Shown here: positions 45,868 to 59,061 of the stretch, piece by piece | Position numbering within the stretch: the stretch's first letter is position 1 | Layout of the letters: each line of letters begins with the position of its first letter | NCBI GenBank assembly: GCA_005784505.1 | Contig: VCAZ01000070.1 | Span: 2,498,001 to 2,562,000, forward strand | Direction: 5' to 3' | DNA length: 64,000 nt | Source of the DNA: Bagarius yarrelli | Lineage: Eukaryota > Chordata > Actinopteri > Siluriformes > Sisoridae | Program-made: the position numbers and the translations under genes | The notes under the pieces: model-generated | What the model was told of the DNA's origin: nothing | The model's input: the letters and a program-made list of their open reading frames with translations, nothing else | The model's database searches: none

Positions 45868-45925
45868 GAGCTCTATCTCGCTTGGCACGCACAGTTGGCT
45901 TTTTTCCCCCTGCTTAAGCAATCCA

Positions 45926-45957
45926 TTATTTTTTCTGTAAGAACTTCATTTTGTTCC
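45926..45957 (-). CDS. dennd2c: dennd2c last coding exon (32 bp)
   Basis: TTTCAG acceptor; (G)NKMKFLQKK and TAA at 45926-45928. The very short coding end matches DENND2A/2D C termini (NKMKFLQKK, NKMKFLHKK). Confidence 0.92.
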
Positions 45958-48900
45958 CTGAAAGCACAACAGACTGTCACAGTGAGAAAACAGACCATAC
46001 AAAACGATTCCCTTTTTTGGTGTGAGAGGTGAAGCGAGCGGCTTACCGAGTCCCTTGAGAAATTTGTTGACTCCGCTGGGTTCAGGCTCGGGACAGGAGG
46101 CGAGATATTCTGCTGCTCGCACTTCAAACAGGCCTGTAAAGAGAGACAACCGAGACTATCATTCCTATCGACGGCCTGAATAAATCTGATGCAGCATCTT
46201 TATACACAAACAGATAAGTTGACGTTCTCACATGTGACTCAGTATGTTTACATTCCGCTGCACTTTATATTCTACAGTTTACCTCCTATTTTAATACCTC
46301 CTCACTATATGCAAACCCCCATTTTAACTTTTGTTAAATTTATTTATTTCTATTTTATTTATATTATATAAATATATAATAATTACTCATATATTTAGTT
46401 ATAAAGCTTCATTGTTTATTGTAAATGTTAAGGTCTTTGTCACACAAACGTTTTACAGCAGAGTGAAATATGTTTCTTCGGATATGACGGAATCTTAGTA
46501 AGTTGGGGGTCAGAGCGCAGGGTCAGCTATGATACAGCGCCCCTGGAGCAGGAAGGGTTAAGGGTCTTGCTCAAGGACCAAACAGTGGCTGACTGGCAGT
46601 GGCGGGGCTCGAAACCAGGTCTTCCTGGTTTTAACCATTTGAGCCACCACTGCCCCTTATTCCATATGGGGCAAACATTTACATTTGCAGCATTTGGCAG
46701 ACATCGTTATCCAGAGCGACTTACATTTAACTCATTTATACAACTGAGCAGTTGGGGGTTTAGGGCCTTGCTCGAGGGCCCAGTGGTGGCAAATTGGTGG
46801 ATTTGGGAATGGAACCCTGATCTTCCAAAAAGCAGTCCAACACCTTTACCACTGCGCTACCACTTCCCCAAACAATACGAATAAATAATACAACTTTACA
46901 TTACATACAGTACGTCCCTATACAATTACAATAATACATAAAATAATTAATAACTAAAAAAATAACTTGGATGCTGTTTGTTTAGATGGTTAATGACGCA
47001 CAGCGTCTCCACATCAGGTCTATAAGACGTCACCTTCGTTTTCACACAGGATTGTAAGCTGTCGTCTGTGAGGCGTGAGCGATGGTTGGGGGGGGGGGGT
47101 TTGTCTTTAATTTAGAATTATATACATTTAATTAAATTTAGATATATAATTTAATTTAATTAAATTTAGAATTATATAAAATTATGTACATTTATATGGA
47201 ATTATATAAAAAGCAGACTAAACTAAAATAAATTAAATACTTATTTATTCTCATTATTTTTTTCCAAAGCCACAGAGAGTCGCAGCTGAGGGGTAAAAGA
47301 GCCACATGCAGCTCCGGAGGCAGGGGTTGCCGACCCCTGGTATAGTCTATTAGATTCTAGGGTTTTTTTCTTTTCTTTTTATTATTCACAATTTTTTTTA
47401 GACTTAATTAAATTGGAGACTTTTTTTTTTTTGAGGCAGTGAATATTTAATCTAGCAGGCCAGGTTTCCACTTGACTCGGTGGCTAGACGGAAGAATGAA
47501 TGAGTTCATTAAGCTGAAATGAGATCAGCTCCAGTCTGTTATTCACAGCAATTAGACTATTAGTATTTTTCCCGACATCTATTACAGATTGTAGACACCC
47601 GATAAATATTTTTTTTTTAAAAACCGACAGAACACTTTCGAAGCAGGAAATAAGATAAAATTAATCTTTTTTTCGTGTGTGTGTGTTTTTTGTAGGCGTG
47701 TTCAGGGCAGAGTAAGTAGTAGTTCAGCGGTTTAAGTTTTGGGTTGGTGATCAGAAAGATCATGGTTTTAATTCCTGAAACCACCAAGCTGCCACTTGTG
47801 GGCCACTAATCAAGGCCCTTAACTTCTCAATTTAAAAAAAAAAACTATAATAATAATAATAATATTATAAGTGTCTCTGGATAAGAGTGTGTCTGTAAAT
47901 GTAACTGGTCAGACCGTTTATTATCCTGGTAAACGTGCTTTGTGTATAATTTATCATTAGTCGTCATTAATTATGTAAGCACTGAGTCATTCAGACAGTT
48001 TAATTACTCAGTTTATTCCTTATAATTATTAGACCCAAATCCTGCTTTATATGTCTGGTTTGACAAAAAAAAGGAATCCGAGAGCGTCTGTGATCGTAGT
48101 AAAGACGCCATGGGCCGTGTGAATGTCAGAGCCTTTACTCACCCTTGACTCCCCCCTTGCGGAGCTCTCGGTCCTGGATGAAGCCGGCGAACATCTGCGT
48201 GTCCATGAACAACTGGAGGAACTGGCGCACGCCTCTGGACGGATGAGACTTCCTGAAGGTTTCCCTGTTGAGTTCGCGGACGCCGTTGTACCCCGTCTCG
48301 TGGATGTGTAGGGGGTAATGACCCACCAGCTCCACGAAGAATCTGACAAACGCCTCGGACACCAGAGCGCTCAGGCTGCACTCCTCTGCAGGAGATAATC
48401 GATAGTTTACTACATAAAATAAATGTCACACTCTTTTCTCTCTCTCGCTTTGTACTTTTTGTATATATAATTTATACACAGAAAAACTTCGATTTAGCGG
48501 ACTAATGGTGCTGCTGCTGGTGGCGGTGCTGTTGGTGGTTTGGGGGGTGGGGGTTGGCCGTTAAATCCGATTGTCCGTTAATTTGGATCGTTGTTTTTTT
48601 CGTGGCCTTAAAACAGTGGAGTACGAACAGTACAGTACTGTATATACACTATACACACAATCTGCATACATATATGTGCAATATATACACATCATCTGCT
48701 ACGCGTGTCAATAAACAACATCGGACAATTCCGGAACTAACGGACTTTGTTTGCTACCCGCAGACATACTGGTATTCCATTTGGACACTACCCCCTAGCC
48801 TTGCTTCCGGGACAACAATGTCATTTTTTCTCATCTCATCTTTCACTTTAGCTTCTCATTTTATCTTTTCATCTATCTATTCACTTTCATCTTATCACAT

Positions 48901-50441
48901 TCCATCTTTTTATCATATTTCCTTTCATCTCATTATCTTATCTCACTTTACTTTTCTAATCTCATCTAATCTTATCTTCTCTTTCATTTTAGCTTCCGGT
49001 GTCATCTTTTTATTGTATTTCCTTCAATCTACCTCATCTCATTTTATCAATCCTCATCTTATCTGATCTCATTTTACTCATCTCATCTAATCTCATCTCC
49101 TCTCATTCTATCTATTATCCAATCTAAGCTAAATCTTATCATTATATAATTAAACACTAGTCTAATTTTATTTTAATTATTAGCTGCCATCTTATGCATA
49201 TAATGACTAACAAAAATAAATAGTTATAGTTTTATGTCCATTGTCCCCAAAGTGAATAAAACACTCACTATTGGCACAGTGCTCGTCTCCATCAGCTTCA
49301 GGCAGCTTCAAAAAGAAGCTTTTTTTAAAAAGAATTTTTTTTTTCTCCAGGTTTTCTGTTTCTTTTATAAATCACCAGTCAGTCTTTGGTCATGTGACAT
49401 TGATCATGTGAGGCTTCGTTATAAATAAATAAATAATCAAGGGAAAAAAAGTATGAGAAGGTCATGGTATGACTTTCAATGCAGAGCTCATGGTAAAGGT
49501 GTGTCCTTTGTGCACTCATCTGTTTAAACACACGCCAAATGTATGTTCTGACCTCCCTTCCTGTCCTCTTCGCTGTGTTCCAGCATCTCCTCCCGACTCT
49601 CCAGGACTTCCTGCAGAGCTGCTTGGAGCTTACTGGGAAGGATGCAGTCTTCATCTCCCATCTGGCAGCCATGCAGGAATTTTCAAGGGTGAAATGCAGA
49701 AAAAAAAAATAGTAACAGAGTCTGATAAGTAGATTATTATATTGAAACACTAGCAACGTGTAGAAAAAATGCACACGGGCCGGCTTAAGAGTTACAACTG
49801 TATTTAATTCTAGATTCTGATTGGCTTAGAAAACGACGTGTAAATCTTTATAGTGGCAGTAAATAATATATAAACTGCCCGCACATATTTCAAGGAACGT
49901 TATTTGTTGGGTTTTTTTCGTTACATTAATCATATTGTCATTAAATTAATAAGTAGACATTATAATTGTTGGCTAATTGCTGTGCTACAACAAAACAAAA
50001 CAAAACAAAATAAAATAAAATAAAATAAACACTTGGTGCGAGTAACCCGACCTGTGCCGTTTGGCACCACACCTTTGTTGGGTATTCTCCCGTTACAGCA
50101 CGCCCCGGTGTGTTCTTTCCCCCTCGCTTATTCAGTTCAGTCAATTAGAATTGAGAACATCCAAATTCACAAACGTCATTTTGAGGTATACAATTAATTA
50201 CACAGGCCTGGACCTGAACCTTGGATCACACCTGTCTTACACACCTTTCTACTGGAAAAGAAGCCATGCTAGGACACTCACCTGCACGACCAACTTGTCC
50301 GCACACAGGTCCACAATAAGCACCTGAAATGAGAGCGATATAAATTCTGTATGAATGAATTTGTTTGTGCAAATACAATCTTTTATTTTTATTAGAAAAC
50401 GTGATATAAATGATTTTATATTGGAAAAAAACCTTTGTAGT

Positions 50442-50479
<38 letters not shown>

Positions 50480-50797
50480 CATTTATATTTACTGCCCTTT
50501 ATTAGACGTCTTTATTCAGAGCGACTTTCCTTTTATCCTCTTTATGCAACTCAGGAGTTAAGGGTACAGGGCCTTACTCAGGGGCCCAGGGAAGGAAAGC
50601 TTGGTGGTGCTGGAATTATATGCCTGTCATTAGGCTTAATACCTTAACCACTCAGCTACCACTTTCCACATAAATCTGATCCAGTTGGTTAGAAAACCGG
50701 TTACAACACATGCTCAGGACATAATAATGTTATGTGGTGGTCTTTTGGGGACCCATCTGATTTCACTTATTTGCCTATAACATAGATTAAAAAAAAT

Positions 50798-50828
<31 letters not shown>

Positions 50829-50915
50829 TATTATTTATATATATTATATTATATTATATATTAATAATATTTATTATATTATATATAATATATATATTAT
50901 ATTATTATAATATCT

Positions 50916-50965
<50 letters not shown>

Positions 50966-53900
50966 ATATATATATAATATAAAATAAAAATATATATATA
51001 ATATATATATATATAGTAATATTTTTTTTTTTTTTTTTTTAATTTATTTCTATTTTTTATAATATAGATACAGGGAAGCAACACTGATTGACAATCAATT
51101 TTCACATGCTGTTTGTGCAAATGGGATAGACACGGGTGGAAATTATATGCAACTGGCAAGACACCCCCCAATAAAGGAGTGGTTCTGCACGTGGTGACCA
51201 CAGACACTTCTCAGTTCTCTGCTTTCTGGCTGATGTTTTGGTCACTTTTGTATTCTGGCAGTGCTTTTACTCTAGTGGTAGCATGAGACGGAGTCTACAA
51301 CCCACACAGTGGCTCAGGTAGTGCAGGCTCATCCAGGATGGCACATCATGCTAGCTGTGGCAAGAAGTTGCTGTGTCTGTCACGTAGTGTCAAGCATGGA
51401 GGCGCTACCAGGAGACAGGCCAGTACATCAGGAGACGTGGAGGATTCCTAGGAGGCAACAACCCAGCAGCAGGACCGGCTACCCACGTCGCCTTTGTGCA
51501 AGGATCAGAAGAGGAGCACTGCCAGAGCCCTGCAAAATGACCTCCAGCAGGCCACAAATGTGGCATGTGTCTGCTCAAACGGTCAGAACAGACCCCATAG
51601 GGTGGTATGAGGGCCCGACGTCCACAGGTGGGGTTGTGCTTACAGCCCAACACCGTGCAGGACGTTTGGCATTGCCAGAGAACACCAAGATTGGCAAATT
51701 TGCCACTGGTGCCCTTGCTCTTCACAGATAAAATCAGGTTCACACTTAGCACGTGTGACAGACTTGACAGAGTCTGGAGATGCCGTGAAGAACGTTCTGC
51801 TGCCTGCAACATCCTCCATCATACCGTTTTGGCATGGGTTCAGTAATGGTGTGGGGGGCATCTCTCTTGGAGGGCCGCACAGCCCTCCATGTGCTCGCCA
51901 GAGGTAGCCTGACGCCATTAGGTAACCGAGATAGATCCTTAGACCCCTTGTGAAACCATAGGCCGGTGCGGTTGCCCCGGGTTTCCCCACAACACCACAA
52001 ACCGCCTAATGCAAGACCAATGCTAGACCTCATTGGCTGGTGTGTTCAGCAGTTTCCTGCAGGCGAAGGCATTGATGCTATGGACTGGCCCTCCGTTTCC
52101 CCAGACCTGAATCCAATTGAGCACATCTGGACATCATGTCTCGCTCCATCCACCAACGCCACGTTTGCCCCACAGACTGTCCGGATTAGCGGATGCTTTA
52201 GTCCAGGTCTGAGAGGAGATCCCTCAGAGAGACCATCCGCCACCATCATCAGGATCATGCCAGGCATTGTAGGAGGTCATACAGGCACGTGGAGGCCACA
52301 CACACTACTGAGCCTCATTTTGACTTGTTTTAAGGACTTACATTAAAGTTGGATCAGCCTGTAGTGTGTTTTTCCACTTCAATTTTGAGTGTGACTCCAA
52401 ATCCAGACCTCCATGGGTTAATAAATGTGATTTTCATTGATAATTTTTGTGTGATTTTGTTGTCAGCACATTCAACTATGTAAAGAACGAAGTATTTAAT
52501 AAGAATATTTCATTTATTCAGGTCTAGGATGTGTTATTTTAGTGTTCCCTTTATTTTTTTGAGCAGTGTATAATATATATATATATATCAGTAAATATGT
52601 TTTATATTAATCATTTACATTTACTGCATTTGGCAGACGCCCTTATTCAGAGTGACTTACATTTATCTCATTTACACAACTAAGCAATTGGGAGTTAAGG
52701 GCCTTTCTCAGGGGCCCAACAGTGGAAAATGAATGGTGCTGGGAATCAAACCCTGATCTTCCAATTAGCAGTCCAACACCTTATATCACTGCACTATCAC
52801 TTCCCCATTGTTTTAAAACTAGAGGTGTCTAAATCTGGGCTCAGGATGTGCGATTTTCAATATTCTTTTGGGATTGTTGCTTGTCAGACTGTCTGAACAT
52901 GAACCCTGTGTCACACCGTAGGATCTCAGTTGTCATAATGTCAGACTGTCAAAACACATTAAATACACACACCAGTAGACTCGCCGGAAATTCACGTCAT
53001 CGATTCGTGACACGTTCAGTATCCCAGCATTCTCTCGCTAAACACTAGCAAACAATCAGCGGCACTGACACGTCATACAAACACTCCTTTATCTCTGTAA
53101 AAGTTTATCTTTTTGCTGTTTTGTCTACCGGAATCGTTTCCACAGTTTTCCGAAATGGTTTGAAGAAGTCACAGTAATTGCGTCATCGGGTTCGGCGCTC
53201 CTTTTGGTTCTCAGTTAGACAGTCATCGTAGGAGAAGTTACACTGCAGTAAAGTGTCTAAAATCTTACGACACTCCAGAATTTTATCAGAGGAAAGAACT
53301 GATCGCAACAGCCATAAATCATCTGGCAGAAAACATGTCAGACTAGTGATAAACGACAACAGATTTTAACGTAGGATTAAAGGAATCTTTAAGGATTGCT
53401 AATATTTGTCACAAACAACTAAACCGTGGCCAAAATCAGATAATGTAAGCCTGACTTAAACCCTTCCAGGTAGTTTAGTGTACATTTCTCACACAACTAA
53501 CAAGAAAAAGCAGTTTTTTCAGTGTGATTATGAAAATATTTTCCCTTCTGGGGAAAAGGGGAACCGTTCTTGTGGTTACGGTACATGCAACAGAGACTTT
53601 TGGTTTGGTGAAAGAAAAAAAAAAAGGGAAACGTGAAAGTTTATTTACAATCATTTCAATAAAAAGAGCAGCATTCCAAATCAGTGCCTAATAAAATCCC
53701 TCAAGTTTCATCCAAACACTCCATAACAGCAGCTTATCAAATGTTTGGGACTTCCTTGCTACTTGTTTAGGTTCCTATTTTTTTCTTTTATAACCGAATA
53801 GATGCAAGTGACTGACCTCCTCAATGGGCAAATCCAGAAGCTGGTCCAGGGACGGAGACAGCGCTCCCATGACGAAGGGAGTTGGAGAGCAGCTAATGTC

Positions 53901-54004
53901 CAGCATGTTGGCAGGCAGCACGGGCACAAAGGTGTGCTGCCAGGTGAACGGATAGAGCAAAGCAAGAGCCGAGTGTGCACACCGAGACAACGTGCTGGAA
54001 CAGA

Positions 54005-54045
<41 letters not shown>

Positions 54046-54979
54046 AAGACACTCTCATTAAGACTATTGATGTATACTTAGTGTAATTCTTTAACAGACC
54101 TAACTGAAGCTAGATCCTGCAGTAATGTACCCGAGTTTATCTGCGATGAAGATGACTCTCCTCTCCAACAACAGTGAGGCGAAAACCTGCAGCAGCCTGC
54201 TTATACTCAGACACTGCAGAAGACTCTCAAAATCCACATGCTCCAGTCGCGAGTCTATCGGCCGGCACAGAGTCAGCTCCTACACATAAAAAACACACAC
54301 CAGGTAGAACTGATAAAACACAGGTCTAAATGTTCAGTCGATTTGCCTCCGGGTGTAATTTATGGTGTTTCTGGTGCCCTATGATAAACCGGTGTCCCAA
54401 TGCGAGAAGTATTTCTGTTTCAAAGCCAGGCTTTAATTCAGGGATGCACCGATACCGATAACGATACTGGTACAATATCCAATACCGAAATTGGTATCGG
54501 TCCCAATGTTATTCGTACTCATAAAAACATTCCAAAAATCGGTGCCGCTTGTGACATCGTTGTCAAAACTTTTAGTGCACGAAGACTCCAGCACGTATCA
54601 AGAGGTACAAAACTTAAGTACTTACGATAATAATACAAGTAAATCTGATAAAACATCTATAATAACATAGATGTATTATATAATAGATAATAACAGTTGT
54701 GCTAATAACATAATAGATTATACCAGTTAAAACATGTTTTATTGTACTAGTGTGGATTTCTTAAATACATACATCTTAAATCCCAGCAACCAAAAAAAAA
54801 AAAAAAAACCAAGACAAAGCGCTGTATTGCACTAGTTTTTTTTCCTGTACAAACTGGTTTTGTGACGCAAAACCTTCCGCCTCTTTTTTAAGAACTTAGT
54901 GTCTGGCAAGATTTTTGTTTCACAAAAAATGTTGGAAAAAATGTTTGTATTTAAAAAGTCAAAGGAGTGTTTAAAATGT

Positions 54980-55014
<35 letters not shown>

Positions 55015-58000
55015 CAGTAAAAATATAAGAACAAGATTTTTTTTTTTGGTTACACCTGAAAAAACAAACCAGAAGGTCTTACCTCGTTGCCAGAGCCGGG
55101 CAGAAAGCTCTTCACAGTAATGGTGCGCCCTGGAGCAGGGAACGGCGCCTCCATGACACTGCGCATAAACGGGTGGACCAGCGCAGGAGAAATCTCTCTC
55201 CTTCTCTCCACTTCCTCCAAAATCTAAAACACAGACAGATACCTCTATCACTCTTTGACGTCACATCACAAAAATACAGCCATCTAGAAGGACATGCTCA
55301 ATGATTTTCTTTTCAGATAAAAGCAGGACCACACTAGTGTGCAGGCCCCGCCCAAAATTGCAGGCTTTCAGACTATATAGTATGTGACACGGAGTATACG
55401 GAATAAGTAGTATGTCCAAACAATGGGTATGTGAATTACAGCGTGCAAAAAGTTCCCAAAAGATTTACTACACCCGCCCGGATGTAGACTTTCCTATCCA
55501 TAATCCAGCCGGAGAGGTGACTCGTCATATGCGAAAGTGGTGGAAAGCGGTGACGCAGCATTTTCAAGTACTTTAAGGAGCTCAAGTGCTCAAATAAAAA
55601 AAAAAAAACATTGTTCCAGGTAGTTCAATTTCACTCGTTTAACAACATTCAAATTAAACATTATCCAACTTTAACTTTACGCTGCTGCAATGTTGTAGGT
55701 CATGTGACAATATCAAAACAGCGGAAGTAGCTTGTCCACATTTCATTCATGCTACCTGTATCCATACTGCATAGAACCCACTTTTTTAACCGTCAGGAAG
55801 TACGTATTTACTTCAGTGTAATACATATATAAGTATTATGCGTTTTCGGGCGAAACCATTGTTTCCATGTCCCCCTTCGCAATCAGTTCGGAATTTACAA
55901 CATGAAATTATGCCCTGAAAAAAAAAAAAAAAAAAAAATGGAAATTCCCCTGACCTTTGCAAACAAATTGAAGCAACCAAGCCGGCTGATGATGCAGTGA
56001 ACTTCGGGTAGCCTCTTCCCCTTTCCGCGGGGCTGCATGACACAGCGGCAAACCAAAACACACACACACAACAAAGTGACGATGACTCATCAGTACGGCA
56101 ACAAACTTCAACACAACCTATTAATATTTTCCTCTTCCATAGTCATTATGTTCCTGCTAAAGACATGTGTCGCCCGTCTAACTCACCAAGATTTTCCGAC
56201 AATAACCAAACCATCGCGTTCCGTCTTCTCCCGTCAGGACAAACGAAAATGTTTCGCTATAAAAAAAGTAAACAGAAAAAAGCTGTTTAGCAGGGCAGAA
56301 GAGCTTAGTTAAGACCTACACAGCGTTTTTATGGCACTATAAAACCCATGAGTCATATAAAGAACAAACCATTTTAGGATTAGACACTAAGCTAAGAACT
56401 TGTTTTTAAGGATGACTCGACAAGAAGGATGAAACAAAAGAAGATGAATCAGAAGTGCGGTTTGTCGCGAGTCGGAAATGCGGTTTGCGATCTAACCTGT
56501 TGATATCGGCGGATGGTATCCAGTCCTGAACATCAGGAAAGCAGAAATTCGGAATGGCTTTTAACCGATCCTCAGTCTCCCGAGACATGCGTGAGGTCTT
56601 TTCAAACTGCACATAAAAGCACATTTTAACTGTCTGGGTGCCTCAAACTAGGAGTAAAAAAGCACACATAAAAGCTCCTGATTGGTTCTCTACCTTAGTA
56701 GGGAACTGCTGTGTGATCTCGGGGTAATACGCATTTCCAGGCGGACATTTTCTGAGGGACACTACAACGAACAGCTGGAAGAGTTGTTGCTGCTGCAGCT
56801 GGATGAGATCTCGTTCCAGGGTGCGATACCCGGGTCTCCTCTTCAAAGTGGACTGCTTGTACACCAGGCGCTGCGAGCCGTCTGATAAAACAGGGTTTTA
56901 AAACAAATACAGAGAAATTTAGCATAGTTGTTATAGGAATAAATAGAACAATGATACCCTGTGATTCACAGGTAAATCTGAAAGGTTTGCACACACGTCA
57001 GGAGATGTTGTTTTGTTAGCTTTTAATTATTTGGTATAACAAAATAGGGGGAAAACAAAATCACTGTCAAGGAGTACTTAGCATTTATTAAGACTTCGCA
57101 GCCCTAACACATTTCTGACAACAACTTTTACAACTGTCAGTAAAGCTTGCAACTTATTCATCTTTTATACCCGCTTATTCCCTAATTCGGGGTCACAGGG
57201 ATCTGCTATCTGAGTCTATCCCAGCCGTCTCTGAAAGGGTGAAAGGCAGGAGGGGGACACCCTGGACAGGACGCCTGTCCATCACAAGGCCACACACATA
57301 CATTCACACTCACTCCTATGGGCAATCTAGGATCACCAAACAACTTAACAGACGTGTTTTTGGACTGTGGGAGAAAAGCGGAGAACCCGGAGTAAACACA
57401 CGCAAACACAGGGGAGAACATGGGGAGGGGCAGGGGAGAACAAGTCCACACAGAAACGCCTCTTCTTCTTTTAGGGCTGTGTATTGGCAAGGGCCTCACA
57501 GTACACAGGTCACGATATAATAGACCCAAGGTACATTGCAATATAACACAATATTGCAAAACTTTAAAAAAAAATGTAAAACCAAATAGCTAAAATAGAA
57601 CAAATACAAAGCGGGAGTCACTCTTATTTTATTAATTTTATTTTAATGTTTGTTTCTGAGACGATGACGATGTGTCAGCAACAACTACGCGCGAGAAGGA
57701 GGAAATCGGCACAGAGGGTTTTAATTAAAAAATGAATGAAAATCAGTTCATTACAGGTTCAATTCAAATGTGTGTCGATATTATGGGTTAGAATATCGAT
57801 ACGCTATTGTGTTGCGCTTTAATTGTGATTTACATATTTAAGTAACAGAAAAAAAAACAATTGAAATGCAGACGCAGTCCAAGAACTTGGACAAAGATAC
57901 AAACCGTTTTTGGTACTTTCTTCTGGATCGCTTTCTGTTCCACTCAATTCATCTGATCATCAAAAAAGAAAGAGGAAAAAAAAAAAGCATTTACACCACA

Positions 58001-59027
58001 TGGCATATACTTTTTTTTTTATTTGTATATTTCTTAAATAGTCTGCAACAATTAACATTTTGTTATTGTCAGTCGTTTCCTATATAAATTGCTAAGATCG
58101 TGTCCATACCTCTGCTGGCACTAGTCTGGCTTTTCACTCTCTTTTTCCCTCTTTTGGCCTGGAAAATCTCCTGGATTCTGTTCACGTACTGCACAATAAG
58201 CATCTGGGTCAGTTTAATTACAGCCTTTTCATTTAACTACAGCTTAACCTGCTGATTCGCTTATAGAAAAAAAGAAATGCATGACACACTATGAATGTGA
58301 GCCACACTGTGTAATTTAGGGTTTCTTTTTCATGAACATGAGAAACACAGTTCTTTTTTAAATGCTGTGTGAGAGGAAACAAGTTGGTCAAGGTTTTTTT
58401 TTTTTTTTGCTGGATTTTTTTTATAGCCACGGAAACGTTTCTCCCAAACAATCCTACACTAGCTGTAGTATGACAGCTGAGTAGGAAGGAGTGTGTGGGT
58501 GCCTACGCTCTTCCTCTGATAAGACACAGCCTCTATTTAGTGATAATGACTTAATTCTTGAGAGCAGTGGTGTATAACCGAAAACCGGCTTCAAGAATTT
58601 ACTGAATAATTAGCAAAGTTAATTTACAAAGCACCTAATAAGAAAGAAATTCCCCGTCTCTTATTACCCCATTACATATGGTAAAAGACCAAGGCACTTT
58701 TTGGGGCTTTGAATAGCATGATTTTTGACTTGCATACTAAAATTTAGAACTTTATTATTAAATTTTTTTTAGAAACGAGTCTACTTTGCGTTTAAGCAGT
58801 TCATTCCATCATCACACACATCTTCCTCATACCCACTAGGGCTGTGTAAATATATCGATACAGCTAAGTATCACAATATTTTTTTTCCATGATCGTGTAT
58901 CGATATTCTAACCTATATTAATTAATAATTAAGGGCCTTGCCCAGGGGCCCAACAGTGGTAACTTAGTGGTGCTGGGAATTAAATCTTCACTTCTCCCGA
59001 CATGGAGACCAACATTATTATTATTAC

Positions 59028-59061
<34 letters not shown>

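Larger units (their letters stand above)
45031..45925. other. 3-prime UTR / flank of dennd2c
   Basis: Between the dennd2c stop and the bcas2 promoter. A-rich tract at 45,296-45,319; (CT)n at 45,832-45,865. Minus-strand AATAAA at 45430-45435 and near 45,260. Confidence 0.55.
46134..48142. other. dennd2c intron (2.0 kb)
   Basis: Family B SINE (46,434-46,654) followed at once by a family A SINE (46,677-46,868); a third SINE at 47,713-47,905. G12 run at 47,088-47,099. Poly-T tracts. Confidence 0.6.
50324..53816. other. dennd2c intron (3.5 kb)
   Basis: CA repeat and SINE (50,443-50,668), AT tract (50,790-51,050), Tc1 relic (51,062-52,571), SINE (52,612-52,806). 52,810-53,810 has nothing recognisable. 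Confidence 0.65.
54280..55082. other. dennd2c intron
   Basis: Small element at 54,440-54,665 and (CA)n at 54,981-55,012. Confidence 0.6.
56882..58109. other. dennd2c intron (1.2 kb)
   Basis: Dispersed vertebrate repeat at 57,165-57,440 and an AGGGCTGTGT element at 57,472-57,830. Confidence 0.6.

Noticed and set aside
45704..45892. Possible alternative last exon for dennd2c (QRKLDRLDGDKIQPELGS)
   Set aside because: The conserved family ending NKMKFLQKK is found at 45926-45957 with correct phase; the other sequence has no recognised counterpart and includes a GA repeat.
48480..48760. pogo/Tigger-like element
   Set aside because: Some suggestive words, but no matching terminal repeats could be aligned by eye, so it is not listed as a feature.
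48554..49066. 170-codon plus-strand open frame rich in Ser/Phe/Ile
   Set aside because: Lies in the pyrimidine-rich simple repeat; composition explains it.
51309..51731. Functional transposase gene
   Set aside because: The 140-codon frame is only one piece; the full Tc1 transposase needs several frame changes and the left end is missing.
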